Shown piece after piece: positions 1-11,819 of a DNA stretch of 64,000 nt; position 1 is the stretch's first letter; the number at the start of each line of letters is the position of its first letter. Location of the stretch: contig NC_033642.1 in assembly GCF_001540865.1 (NCBI RefSeq), positions 3,057,365 through 3,121,364 of the forward strand, in the 5' to 3' direction. This DNA comes from Ananas comosus. Lineage: Eukaryota > Streptophyta > Magnoliopsida > Poales > Bromeliaceae. A model generated the notes under the pieces. That model worked only from the letters and a program-made list of their open reading frames with translations, was not told the origin of the DNA and ran no database searches. The translations under genes and the position numbers were made by a program.

Positions 1-119
1 AACTTCTATTTCGCTTTGACGGCTAGATTTCTAGGTTTCGGCCATTCTCTGTCTCTACTTGGCGGCGCATTATCCTCTATATATGTATATATATATTATT
101 TAATTATATTATATATATA

Positions 120-1620
120 TATTGAGATAGAAATGTATCTGTAGCAACACGGACTCTGTTGCACCATTGTTTTTCAATGATGAACGTCAAATGCGACGAT
201 CCGGCATCGTTGAACATGTCTTAACCACTTGAAGCAATCAGAAATCAATTTATGTGCTTTTTGATATTGTTCTCTTGTCTGAATTCAAGTATTTGACAAA
301 AAAATGATACAGCTGAAAATGAATATTCTTCACAAAAGTGATGATGGAATCTTGTACATCAAGACGTAGAGTATTGATCTTTTCTAAATAGTTTAAAGAA
401 TTTTTCTATACAAAATTCAATGATTGGTATATTTTTGCACGTTTTAAACGAGAATGCTCTATCGAACCATCAAGGATTAACCAAATTTTGAAACCTTTGA
501 CAGTTAAGTCATATGATGTCGAAAAAATTTGAAATTTGTGTTCAAGTAACTTCAAGTCGTATAGAACATATTCAACGAGTGCGATCGTCGATTTGGAGGC
601 TCCATTCATTCGGAAAACAATCTGATGGTAGGCAACGGAGTCATTTGATAGTATTCTTAGCTCTATCTCTTTCTCTCGTCTCTCTCTTCTCTATATAATA
701 TAGGAGTATCAACTTTTGTGCTTTTCAAAATCGTAGACGCCTTTGTTACTTTTCAAAGTTGCTTTCGAATGATGCGGACATCCAATTCGACAATGGCTCT
801 GATAGAAAATAATCGTACACTATTGTGGGAACTATTGAGAATCAATTGCGACAGTTTTTGGACAGTCATTTGCCGTAGTGTACGAATAGCTTTGTAAACT
901 GCTGGGCACGGGGACTTAAAATAAACATTCATAAAAAATAGTGGATGGAAGACTTGGGAAGTATAATCTTTCTCTGAAAATAATTTCAATTAAATTTCAT
1001 CTTATACTTGATTGTTCTAAATGTTAAGACTAGTTCTAAAAAATGGCGATTTTAATGGTTCATTGATACGTTTAAGGTACAACGCGTGTATATAGAACAA
1101 TTCAAATTAGGTGAACGAATTTTTAGTAGAAATTATGTCAGAGCAAACGATTAGTACTTCCAATTTGAAATTTAAGTCTTCAACCATTGTTTTTTATGAG
1201 ATCTATTATTTTTAGCCATTTAATTTTTGAGACTATTCCTTCACTAGGCAAATGATAGCCGAAAAATTATGAAATTTGGTTTTTGATAGGGAGTTTCAAT
1301 TAGTGGTGATTATGTCTGAACGGAAGCTAAATCGTTGGAATGCAGGAGTGTCATCATAAAAAACAACATGAAAGCCATGATGCTTTGCTTGCAAAAACAT
1401 ATAGAGCCTAGTTCTCTCTATATATAGAACTATTTTATTAGGGCTTATGTCCTTTATAGATAAACTAAATGCTTGTCCTAAGCATGACGTTGCTTCAACA
1501 AAAGCATTGGGACCTTGTATAGTGCAACTCGAGAATTGCTTAATTGGTTTGCACTGGTAGAAATGGGGTTAGGATTGATGTGGTTTCTTTGCTAAAAGTA
1601 TCTTGATAGGAACTTTTACA
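120..1620 (+). mobile_element. Left arm of large inverted repeat
   Basis: This stretch reappears as a diverged reverse complement at about 5066-6485. Matching landmarks include the 'ctgtagcaac' outer end, the 'tttgtgctttcaaaatcgta'-type segment near 720, the 'tatatatagaacta' motif near 1420 and the block around 1480-1580. Both outer ends abut TA microsatellites. No transposase reading frame is visible inside. Long inverted arms around non-coding DNA fit a foldback-type or Mutator-like non-autonomous element; the class is inference. Confidence 0.7.
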
Positions 1621-1734
1621 TTGTTCATAATTTGACTTTATTTGTCGCTCTACGCATTACAATTCTACCATTCTTCCAGTTAGAATGTTTTAATAGCATA
1701 TTAGTGCTTCTAATCGTCATTGTTATAAATGGGC

Positions 1735-1980
1735 AATGGTATTTACGCTGTGGCACATACCGTGCCACCAAGAAGGGGCACGGTACAGGGGGGTATCGGA
1801 CCCCCCTCGTGCACAGCACGTAGGGCCTGATGCCCGCACAGACAGAAAGCCCGACGATGGTGCCGCCGCATAGTGCCTTCGAGCTATGTGCGAATTTTTT
1901 TATTTTTTTTTTTGCCTTTTTTTGCTTTTGTTTATTTTTCTTGTTCCTTTTGTTTATTTTTGCACGCGGTACCAGAAGCA
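1735..1980. repeat. GC-rich GGCACGGT block followed by T-rich tract
   Basis: An island rich in 'ggcacggt/accgtgcc' words sits in AT-rich DNA and is followed by a 65-bp T-rich tract. A similar island lies at 4460-4690. The open frames through it are low complexity and I do not call them genes. It may be part of the element enclosed by the inverted arms. Confidence 0.4.
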
Positions 1981-2248
1981 TTCTGAGTACCTACAACCCC
2001 CAAAATAATATTGCAATCGAAGATCTGTGTTATTATGGCAAAGCAAAAAATTATAATTTAATTTTTAGTTGTTTTCCACAGTAGGTGCAAATTTTAATTT
2101 ATATTATCCAATCTCGTCGACTTCTACACCTAAGACATCATTTTTCTTCACAAAATATTTTATTCAAACATTTTGTCGCAACTGACGCAAACTTTGGCAT
2201 AATTAGGAAAACAAAAATCGAACTCAATAAACAAATTTTAAGGCAATC

Positions 2249-2249
<1 letters not shown>

Positions 2250-2347
<98 letters not shown>
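2250..2347. repeat. Poly-C homopolymer, 98 bases
   Basis: Ninety-eight uninterrupted cytosines follow 'aggcaatca' and precede 'tacataaaa'. The opposite strand is a run of 98 G, able to form G-quadruplexes. The surrounding DNA is AT-rich and unrelated. The polyproline frame through it is an artefact of the run. A sequencing or polishing artefact is possible, because another G run at 15065-15113 coincides with a gap. Confidence 0.9.
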
Positions 2348-2969
2348 TACATAAAATTTTATTTTTGAGTTAGAAGATTTGAAAATTACGTTGATAAATT
2401 AAAAGTTAAATTAAATTAATGATACTTTAATTTACTCTCTCTCTCTACAACTACGATAGAATAGAGCTTTTTGAATTACCTGAAACTCTTAAAAATAATA
2501 CAATGAAACACTTCTAAATTCCTTGGTAATAATCTCATAGAATGGATGTCTATAATCCAAAAACTTCGTTATTCGTGATAACAAAATCTGGAAAGAACTA
2601 GGCCTGACGACTAGTTTATGGTCAACTGTACTCACCCCTTGGTCAACTATTGGCCTCCAACGGCTATATAACAACTAGTTTTTGAGTCTTGGGGCTTCTG
2701 GGTACTTTAAGGTTGACTGGGAACATTAGATGGTCGACCGAGTTGCTCAACAGTTGACTGTGGAGGTTTGGGTCAATGGCACAGTTCGTCAAAAATTAGC
2801 ATAATTTGAATATTTTAGCCCGATTTGACCAATTTTAGCTTGTTATGACTTTTAGCCTTTGTTGACCATTTGAAATGTTGACTTTCTAACCAGGAATGAA
2901 ATGCCAATATAAATTAATTGTTCTATCAATTTGAAAACTATTCAACACTTAGAAACTAAGTCTTAGAGC
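2348..2969. other. AT-rich interior, no gene seen
   Basis: Intergenic-type sequence with a CT microsatellite near 2436 and several 'ttgac/gtcaac' words. I see no supported coding frame or structural RNA. Confidence 0.5.
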
Positions 2970-3132
2970 TGTGACGCCTTACTTTTTAGGGGGTCACCCA
3001 TCCTAGGACTACTTTAGCCCTAGCACGCTTAACATTCTTAATCTCTTGGGCCTAACCACTACCCAAAATTAGCCGAGTTAAGAGTTTTCAGCCCTATTAT
3101 ATCTTATATATAGGACTATCTGGGGTCTCACA
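2970..3132 (-). mobile_element. Mini solo LTR with 5S-rRNA-derived sequence (Cassandra-like)
   Basis: The element begins TGTGACGCC and ends TCTCACA. It is flanked on both sides by the 5-bp direct repeat AGAGC (2965-2969 and 3133-3137), a typical LTR target-site duplication. On the minus strand 2990-3033 closely follows the 3' half of plant 5S rRNA, including the 'gttaagcgtgct' and 'ctaggatgggtgac' stretches. Cassandra TRIM elements are known to carry 5S sequence in their LTRs. At 163 bp it is about half the length of the related 20451-20784 copy, so it is a shortened form. Confidence 0.75.
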
Positions 3133-3720
3133 AGAGCTGAGTTTAATGTTATGCTTTTCATCAAAATAATTGATCGAAACCGCGGATTCAATATTCTCCC
3201 TTTTTTGATGATGAAAAAACATTGATAATCGACAATTTTTTTTTTTTTATTAAAGATGTAGCTAATAAAATATGAGTTTAGAGAGGATTAACAATTTATA
3301 TATCCTCCTTTTTTGTCATCAACAAAATGATACAAAAAATTGATGTCTTGTGAATATTTCGGAAAAAAATATAATTTGATATCCAAGAATGAACAATTTA
3401 GAAGTAAATCTCCCTTTCAAAAAGCAAAGTTAGCTCATTTTTCAAAATGATTTTCTTCTCCTTTCAAAAATAAATTGAATAACTTTCACAAGAGAGATGA
3501 ATAACAGAATAAGAATTTTACCTAAATTCACTCCTTTCTGCTTGAAACCTTGGGACTTGTTGGATTGATTTTCAAATACATATGAAATTATAAAAATAAA
3601 TTTGGTACCCATTTCTTGATGTGTCCATGATTGTTAGATACCTTAAAAATAAAAGTAAGGAGATAAATGAAAACAATCAATACAAAGTAGTTTTCAAAAT
3701 ACACCATCTTTAACTTAAAT
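3133..3720. other. AT-rich interior, no gene seen
   Basis: Poly-T and poly-A rich DNA inside the large inverted repeat. No open frame of substance and no recognisable repeat family. Confidence 0.5.
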
Positions 3721-4333
3721 CTTTTAAAAATGTTAAAAAGGGGTAATTTTCAAAAAAACTTTTGAATTAAAAAAACAAGGCAATTAGGTAATAAAATAGG
3801 ACTTAAAAACTCTAATATTTTTTTGAAGAAAATGTGTTTTTTTACAAGAATTTTCTTCTTTAGAAGGGTTTGTGAATTTTCTATACAAAAGTTTAGAAAA
3901 TTCTATTAAATTTATACTTTTTTCTGTTAGTGATGTAAATTTTGGCAATGATATTCAGTTCAATCAGCTGATCTTCAAATGAATTTGATTCCTTCTTATT
4001 CCAAGTGACTTTTAGAAGCTTTCTTTTTCTCTACTTCGTTCTCCTTCTGATGGTCTTGCATTTGATAATGATGAATCATGAGAAGATCAGCTGATTGAAC
4101 TGAATATCATTGCCAAAATTTACATCACTAACAGAAAAAAGTATAAATTTAATAGAATTTTCTAAACTTTTGTATAGAAAATTCACAAACCCTTCTAAAG
4201 AAGAAAATTCTTGTAAAAAAACATATTTTCTTCAAAAAAATATTAGAGTTTTTAAGTCCTATTTTATTACCTAATTGCCTTGTTTTTTTAATTCAAAAGT
4301 TTTTTTTGAAAATTACCCCTTTTTAACATTTTT
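3721..4333. repeat. Near-perfect palindrome, about 255-bp arms
   Basis: The arm 3721-3975 is repeated as a reverse complement at 4082-4333 with only a few differences, such as gtgt versus atat near 3833/4225 and one A-run length change. The spacer is about 106 bp (3976-4081). The right arm stops exactly at the single N at 4334. It may be a young inverted duplication or a palindromic read artefact. Confidence 0.85.
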
Positions 4334-4459
4334 NGAACTATCCTTGAAAATGTAACAAGTATAACTGAAAAAACAGTAGGTATGCGTAATGTTAAAGATG
4401 GTAAGAAGGGTCATCTTACATTATCGATATCCCACCGAATTAGCAGTAACAATATTTAC

Positions 4460-4735
4460 CGGTTCCTAAATGCACACCGTGTATGGCACGGTGGTTCTTT
4501 CCCCGTGCCATGTCCCCCCCATAGCCTGGGGGGGAGGCACGGTGTCGTGCAGCCCGACACGGCGTGCTCTGTCTTTCCGTGCTGCTACGCACGGCGCCGT
4601 ATCACGACACGGTCATGACACGTTAAAAAAAAAAAAAAAAAAACGAAAAAAAAACGGAAAACAAAAAAAAAGAAAAACAAAATAAAAAACCCCATGGGCT
4701 TCGTAAGACCCATGGGATGTTGGGGGTTTTTTATA
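4460..4735. repeat. GC-rich block, A-rich tract and CCCATGGG hairpin
   Basis: A second 'ggcacggt' island (4460-4623) is followed by a poly-A-rich tract. Next comes a small hairpin in which CCCATGGG occurs twice, 10 bp apart, inside complementary A4C4/G5T6 flanks (4688-4735). The frames reading through are low complexity. Related to 1735-1980. Confidence 0.4.
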
Positions 4736-5065
4736 ACGTTTAGCTTCTAGACAAATAATCCGTTCAGTTTTTTTTAATATTAAATTAAAAAAAACAAATA
4801 GTTGTATCCCGTTTAAAAATTAAATATATAGGTTAGAGAGGCGAGAGTGGTGTCTGTAGGTAAAAAAGAAGTGTTTAATAAAATAGTTTTAAACAGCGTG
4901 ACGCTTTGAAAACGGTTTAATCCTTTTGTTTTAGCTTGAGTTATTTGTTTAAAATTCCGTGTAGTTTGTATTTTAAAATAAAAATGCAATCTTCTAACTT
5001 TTATGACTATTTTAATTTTCGATTTAATTTAGTTAACTATGAATTTAAATAAATTAAATAAACAG

Positions 5066-5911
5066 TAATACTTTAGCAAAGAACACATCATCCTAACCCA
5101 TTTCTACAGTGCAACCAAATTAGCATTCTCCGAGTTGCAACTATACAAGGTCCCCTGCTTTTGTTGAAGCAACGTCATGGCTTAGGACAAGCAGTTTATC
5201 TATAAAGGACCCATAAGCTAAAGATAGTTCTATATATAGAGAGAACTAGGCTTATATGTTTTTGCAAGCACAGAGGCATCTATGCTTTCATGTTGTTTTT
5301 TATGATGGAACATCTGATTCAACGATTAGCTTCGTTAGACATAATCTACACTATTGAAACTATCAAGAAACCAAATTTCATAATTTTTCGGCTTCATTTG
5401 CCTAGTGAAGGAATAGTCTCAAAATAAATGGCTAAAAATAATAATCTCATAAAAAACAATGGTTGAAGACTTAAATTTCAAATTGGAAGTACTAATCTTG
5501 CTCTTGAAATAATTGTCTACTAAAATTTCACCTAATTTGAATTGTTCTACACCGTTGTACTTACAACGTATCATATGAACCATTAAAATAGCCATTTTTT
5601 AGAACAGTTCAAATTTTAGAACAATTCAAGTTAAGTGAAATTTTAATTGAAAATTATTTTCAAGAGAAAGATTAATACTTCCCAGTCTTCCATCACTATT
5701 TTTATGAGATGTTTATTTTAAGTCGTTCACTTTAAAACTATTCGTACACTAGGCAAATGATGTCCAAAAACTGTCCAATTTGATTTCTAAATAGTTCCCA
5801 TAGTGTAGATTATGTCTAATAGAGCCAATTGTCGAATTGGATGTCCCATCATTGAAAACAACTTGAAAGTACAAAGGCGTCTACGATTTTGAAAGCACAA
5901 AAGTTGTACTC

Positions 5912-5950
<39 letters not shown>

Positions 5951-6477
5951 TAGAGCTAGAATACTATCAATGAGCTCCGTTGCCACCCATTTGTTTTCGA
6001 TGATGGAGCCTCCAAATCGACGATTCGCACCGTTGAATATGTTCTATACCACTTGAAGTATCTTGAAACCAAATTTCAAATTTTTTCGACATCATTGACT
6101 TAATGATCAAAGGGTTTCAAAATTTGTAATCTTGATGGTCGATATGAGGCATTTTCTCGTTTAACGTGCAAAAATATCCAAATCAATTGAATTTTGGTTA
6201 GAAAATTCTTTAAACTATTTAGAACAAGATCAATACTCTCGATCTTGATTACAAGATTCCTATCATCACTTTTTGAAGAATATTCATTTTCAGCTGTTCA
6301 TTTTTTGTCAACTTGATGGACAAGAGAACAATATCAAAAAAGCATGAAATTTGATTTCTGGATGCTTCAAGTGGTATAGACCATGTTCAACGATGCCGAT
6401 CGTCGATTTGAAGGTTCCATCATTGAAAACAAATGGGTGGCAACAGAGTCCGTTTGCTACAGATAGCATTCTAGCTC

Positions 6478-6485
<8 letters not shown>
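5066..6485 (-). mobile_element. Right arm of large inverted repeat
   Basis: Diverged reverse complement of 120-1620. Its inner end begins near 'ctttagcaaagaacacatca', matching 'gatgtggtttctttgctaaa' near 1578-1597. Its outer end is 'ttgctacagatag' followed by a TA microsatellite at 6480-6514. Divergence between the arms is substantial, so the element is old. Confidence 0.7.
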
Positions 6486-6518
<33 letters not shown>

Positions 6519-7067
6519 AAGAGAGAGAGAATGAAGCTAGAATACTACGTAAGGGAATAGAATTTACTATCAAACTTTAAGCTCTTTGATGCCTAAGGTT
6601 TAGTAGGGCGTAGAATAGTAATGATCAAAATGCTACAAAGTTGATAGCAAACACTATTCATTTATGATCAATAGTATTCTAGCCTTCTAGCTGAAATACA
6701 AACATATATATATACACACACACACACACAAAGAAGGTGGGGGAGAGAGAGCCAGGCTTGCGTGTTTTTATAAGCACAATGGCCTCCAACTTGGGAAAGA
6801 GACTGTCCGACTTGTGTTCTTTTAGAAGCACAGCAGCCTCCGTGCTATCAAATCATTTTCGATGATCGGACTTCCGAATTGATGATCAGCTCTGTTAGAC
6901 TTGATCTAGAATATTGGAATTCTCTAGAAAACAAATTTGTAATTTTTCAATATCATTCACCTAGTGATCAAAAGAGTTCAAAATCAACAACTAAAAATAA
7001 AAATCTCACCAAAAATGATGATATGACACTAAAATTTTAGATCAAAGATATTGATCATGTTTTATAT
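6486..7067. other. Microsatellites and MITE-like fragments
   Basis: Contains (TA)n at 6480-6514, a CA run near 6713 and segments with 'caatagtattctagc'-like wording that recur near 43030 and 46140. This suggests degraded copies of a dispersed MITE family. No gene. Confidence 0.4.
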
Positions 7068-7167
7068 NNNNNNNNNNNNNNNNNNNNNNNNNNNNNNNNN
7101 NNNNNNNNNNNNNNNNNNNNNNNNNNNNNNNNNNNNNNNNNNNNNNNNNNNNNNNNNNNNNNNNNNN
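7068..7167. other. Assembly gap, 100 N
   Basis: Exactly 100 N, the usual placeholder for a gap of unknown size. Coding remnants on its right side suggest part of a gene is hidden in it. Confidence 0.98.
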
Positions 7168-7379
7168 TTTTTTAAGTGTTACTAAAAGTAGTCTAAAAAA
7201 AGGTATCAATTGTGTTGGTATTTTACCAGAAGGTCCTAATCGTGCCCATACTCTGTGAGATTATTGACGAACAAAAGGTGTTATCGTATTCTGACATACA
7301 CTAACCCGTAAAGAACGTAAGAAGGAGAAAAGGTAGATATTTAATCGTTTTTTTTTTTTTTTAAGTGGTGCTTTTCAGA

Positions 7380-7629
7380 TTTTATTGCGTCACAAGCGAA
7401 TTGTTCTGAGGTTACGTCATGTGGAAGTACATCTGTAGTGATACAAACCGAAGATTTTCCAACTAATGCTGTTTTTCTATCATTAACCAATAGAATAGAG
7501 GATATAAGATTAAGTAATGAGATAAAAGAGCTAAGATTTGCAATGCACAATGAATTTTGGAGGATTAAGTCCTATTTGTGCGTACTGTTTGTATTACTAG
7601 CAATGTTATTCATGAAGGTATTTATGTGA
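7380..7629 (+). CDS. Possible terminal exon of a truncated gene
   Basis: A polypyrimidine tract and 'gtgcttttcag' give a good 3' splice site at 7379. The frame opened there runs to TGA at 7627-7629. It contains a charged helical stretch (NEIKELRFAMHNEFWRI) followed by a strongly hydrophobic C-terminal tail, as in a tail-anchored protein. Another short frame at 7176-7252 (…GILPEGPNRAHTL) may be an earlier exon or debris. The rest would lie in or before the N gap. I do not recognise the family; a transposon-encoded protein is possible. Confidence 0.35.
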
Positions 7630-7686
7630 TTTGGGTGTATTAGATGATCATGAAGGTATTTATGTGATTTGGGTGTATTAGATGAT
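7611..7686. repeat. Tandem duplication, 38 bp x 2
   Basis: The unit starting 'catgaaggtatttatgtgat' occurs twice in a row (7611-7648 and 7649-7686) without visible differences. It overlaps the end of the possible terminal exon. Confidence 0.85.
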
Positions 7687-8341
7687 TAGGCTTTATATTA
7701 TGTCTTTGTATTTGTACTAAATGTCTTGGATGTTCAATCTATGTTATGACATTTTGCTACTTGGTGGGATTGGATTGGATCCTTATAGTTCATTTGTATT
7801 ATTGTAGTTCATTTGCTACTTGTATGCTCAGAAAATGTCAAACAGTGAAGTGGGAGGCATGTATATGCATGTGATTTTTTGTATATATGTATTGAGTCAG
7901 TTTAGTTTCGAAATGTTCTAAGATCATATAAGAACCAACATAGTAATCAAACTTCTTTTCACTACATGCCCAAACAGAGAATGCGGGGGGGAATAAAGAA
8001 CACTAGATAAGAAAGAGGAATTCTAATCTAAAAGTTAAATAGTTACTAGAAAGAACCAAAAAAAAAAAAAGTGAAAGAGTAGGAGATAGATCTACCTTTT
8101 TGAGAAAACAAGGTGAGAACTGAAAAGTTCCCAGCAGACTTAATGCACTTATATCATCACAATGCAAACAACTTCCCAGCAGATTCTATCAAACACATAA
8201 CAGACTTAGCAGGATCAAATACATAACATGCAAACAACTTCCCAGTAGGATCAAACATATAGCAGGATCAAACACATAACAAACCCCAGTATCAGTATTG
8301 GAAGTTATGCTTCCTTCGAACAAATAAAGCATGATGACTTG

Positions 8342-8425
8342 AAAAGCACACATAACAACATCAAAAGCACACATAACAACATCAAAAGTACACATAAGAA
8401 CATCAAATGCACACATAACAACATC
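8342..8425. repeat. Minisatellite, 21 bp x 4
   Basis: Four units of 'aaaagcacacataacaacat'+c, the last two with substitutions. Because 21 is a multiple of 3, the minus strand stays open as a seven-residue repeat (DVVMCAF). The preceding 8120-8290 also has repeated 'aacttcccag' and 'aggatcaaa' words. It lies downstream of the FRS pseudogene. Confidence 0.8.
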
Positions 8426-8544
8426 TCCACCATGAAGAACGCTCACGAAATCTTATCGCTCTCTTCAATAGTTGCATCACGATCTTTTTCCTCCAGATAA
8501 AAGCTGCAATCAAAGAATCCAAAAATATTATAAGATTGACTAAA

Positions 8545-11317
8545 TCACATAATATTCAATATAAGTAAGTAGCTACAAATAGCATTTACCTCCCTGCAAG
8601 TTCGGATATTGTGTCCTTTCTTTTTACAGTGTTGGCATGTTCTAGCTTTTTTCACTGCATTTTCAGCTGAAGGCTTATATCTTTGTGGCTTTCTTTTTCC
8701 TTTACATTGGGATTGCGGAGGATCCTTCAACTTGACAAACCCAACACTACTTGATTGTGAAAATATAGAAGCCGTGTGATGCTCCACAATATTTTCACTT
8801 TGATCTTGTTTCTCTTTCAAAGATTCATAGAGCTTGATATTCTCATCAACAAGTTTTTCGATTTTCTCACAAGTCATTTCATAATTTTCAAAAGTCTTGG
8901 ATGCCTCAAATAAAAGTTGTTGTATTTTTAGTGTAAGTGCATTAAGTCTTGCTCCTTTTGCATTTGAGGAGTCACCTGTTAACATACTTGGAAAATTAAT
9001 ACTTGAGGACCCTTTTTTTGCATCTTTAGTCCACCGTTTTATAATATAGTGGGAGGGAATCTCATGCATTCGAACGTGAAGCATAACTTTTAATGCATGT
9101 GAACATAAAAGGCCACTAAATTCAAAAAATTTGCAACTGCAATTAACTTTCTCCATAGATGGACTTGAAGTAACTATAAATGAGTTTATACCTTGGGCGG
9201 GTAAGGTAGAGTGTTGTATTGTGCTAATCTTATAGCAATTGTTCTCCAACTCCGTCAAATCATATCCTGTTGTACATCGAAATTGATTCTTAAATTCTGA
9301 GAATACTCGTTTTGTGTACACACTACGAGCTTGTACTTCAATGGGATTATGTGACCATAAACTAGATTCACCATCTCTCGACCTAAAGTCTGCTTCATCC
9401 TCCTTATTATAGCGACTACTAACCACCTTTTCAAATTGTATTACAAGCTTGCATACTGATGTATGATTATCCATGAACATTTTCGTTACAGCATTCATAC
9501 TCTCACTACGTTGCGAAGTGGTCATTTCAGCAAAAAATGTATCTCGAAAGTAAGTAGATACCCATTAATGCCGAGCATTCCACATAACATGTAGGTGATT
9601 GTTTTCTTGCAATCCATATTTTTCAATCATTATAAGCCATCTACTTTCAAACTCTTCGACCGTTATGCTATCATTAATGCATGAAAATAACTCTTTTTTA
9701 AAACCTTCCTTTGTGCTATAAAGGATACCAAAATGTTCTCGCGCTTTCCTCATAATGTGCCACTGACAACATCTATGCACTGTGTTTGGAAAAACTTGCT
9801 CGATTGCTTTTCTCATAGCTGGATCTTGATCAGTTATGATTGATATAGGGTGTTTCTCATAAACTGCTTGAAGCCAAGTTCTAAATAACCAAACAAAAGT
9901 ATTGAAAGTTTCATCCCTAGTAAGAGCACAACCGAAAAATACCGAGTGACGGTGATGATTTATTCCAATGAACGGAGCGAAAGGCATGGAATATTTATTT
10001 GTCATATATGTTGTATCAAAAGTAACAACATCACCAAAATTTTGATATGCCATTCTCGATCGCCCATCTATCCAAAATACGTTGCGTACCATGTTTTGCT
10101 CATCAACCTCAATAGCATAAAAAAAAGAAGGATCTCTAGCTTGACGCTCACGAAAATAATTGATGGTACTGGATATATCAATCCCTTTAAATCTTCGATT
10201 CCTTTCAGAAATCTCATTGCTTAGGTCCTTTCTAGTGAAGTTAATATTCTATGCTCCTCCTTCTCTTTCTGCCATAAATGACATAATTTGACTTGTTGAG
10301 ATATTCTGCTCACTCAACATATGAATTATTTTTTTTTTTCGGCTGTTATTAAACGATGAGACCGAAGAAAACGGGCTTTAGAGGGACTTGCAACTAAAGC
10401 ATGGTTATGTTCCCTCACAAATACAACAACTTCCCACTTGCCATCATTTGTCCTTTTTACCCTCATATGTGCCTTACAACCTGTTCGAGTATACTGCATC
10501 TGTTTTTTTGGTGTCCCTTTATTCTCTTGATCCCGAACTTTTGGTTTGCTCTGCCCTTCTTTAGAACAAACATAGTGCAAAGCTGTAACTATATTATCTT
10601 TTTTTTTGGCTTTGTAGTGGGTAGCTTTTCTTATGCTAAAGCCAGTTTTATAGGCATATAAATTATAAAATCTCTTTACTTCTTCTTCATCATGAAGAAG
10701 TTGTCCAATAAATGGCTCATGATGTGATGTTTTCATGCTGCATTGACTAATAAAATTCTTTTCTTGTTGGCTTTGTTCATGCATGAAAGAACAAAAATCT
10801 GTACTTTGATTTATCCCAATATCACTTGAGGGATATTCTGACTCTTCTCCATAATTGGATCTATTTTGTGTAGCATCTAAAAATAGAGATTCATAATATT
10901 CCTCACTATTCATCTGTTAAACATCATGAAAATAAAATATTATAATTAACATAATATTTTGCATATAGTTTTAATAAGATAATTAGTTTTAATTCCTCAC
11001 TATTCATTACTTAATAAGGTAATGTATGTTAGAAAAGAGCATTTAGAAAAAAGCAAATTCAGAAAAGAGCATTTAGAAAAGAGCATGATTTTTATCATCA
11101 ACATTCTAATATATATTTTGAAAAAAGAGGTGCATAGTAAATTGAAACTTGATAGGTTAGTGCCAAAAAATAGAGTTTGTAAGGAATAGCTAACCTGAGA
11201 TGATCCTTCATGGTCGTCAATTTCGTCTTGTGATTCGGTAACGGAGACGGGACTTGTTACAACATTATTTGCAACCAAATCTTCCAAGTAGGATATGATT
11301 TCTTTGTTCTTTGCCAT
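8545..11317 (-). pseudogene. FAR1-RELATED SEQUENCE (FRS) gene, decayed
   Basis: FRS proteins are domesticated Mutator-like transposases that act as nuclear transcription factors in light signalling. In order, the remnant shows: first exon 11195-11317 (41 codons, donor at 11194); from 10913 the FAR1 DNA-binding domain with a WRKY/GCM1-type zinc finger (VCSKEG, GCKAHM, REHNHAL); the MULE transposase core at about 9565-10092 (DTTYMTN, ITDQDPAM, HRCCQWHI); a SWIM finger (CSCKFFEFSGLLCSHAL, about 9100-9150); and a C-terminal zinc knuckle (CQHCKKKGHNIRTC). Three lesions break it: a frameshift in the A run at 10329-10340, an in-frame TAG at about 10243 between GGA and NIN, and an in-frame TAA at 9565 just before WVSTYFRDTFF. 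Both stops fit C-to-T change of CAG or CAA. The split intron structure argues for a host FRS gene rather than a recent transposon. Confidence 0.85.
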
Positions 11318-11819
11318 TTTCTGTGAATAGTTTTACAAATACATAAAAACTAAATACAAGTAACAATTAATAAAGATATTATTCATCCCATCCAAGTATC
11401 TGTGAATTATTTTGGGGTATGCTTCAAAGGTATTATTCATCCCATCCAAATAACAATTAATAAAGATACTTCACATATCTAAGTTATTTGACTGATAGTG
11501 CAAAAGCCCAAAAACTTATTTATGTAGTGGATCTTTTATTGAATTTTTTATAAGAAAAAGTACTAATTAGCTAATTAAACATGCAAAAATTGTTGAATAC
11601 AAATAATGAAATATGGTTGTTTAGCTGTTAAGATTTTAAAGAACAATAGTTGTTTCACATAATCTCATAATATAATATTCTATATTTGAATCTTATTAAA
11701 ATTTTAATTTAGCTAATTTTCTCTCATCTAATTCTAATTTATGTCTTAAAATGCTAGCTTTTAGGTAAAAATTTGGTACGTGATGAATTAAATACTTTAT
11801 TTTTTTTTTCTTAGGAACA

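Noticed and set aside
2085..2354. Open frame ending in more than 30 prolines
   Set aside because: The frame exists only because the C homopolymer cannot encode a stop; the upstream part shows no motif.
2990..3033. 5S rRNA gene
   Set aside because: Only the 3' half is similar, it recurs in four transposon copies with LTR-type ends, and it is not a complete 120-nt gene.
8342..8425. CRISPR-like array
   Set aside because: Units are contiguous with no spacers, in a plant nuclear context; it is a minisatellite.
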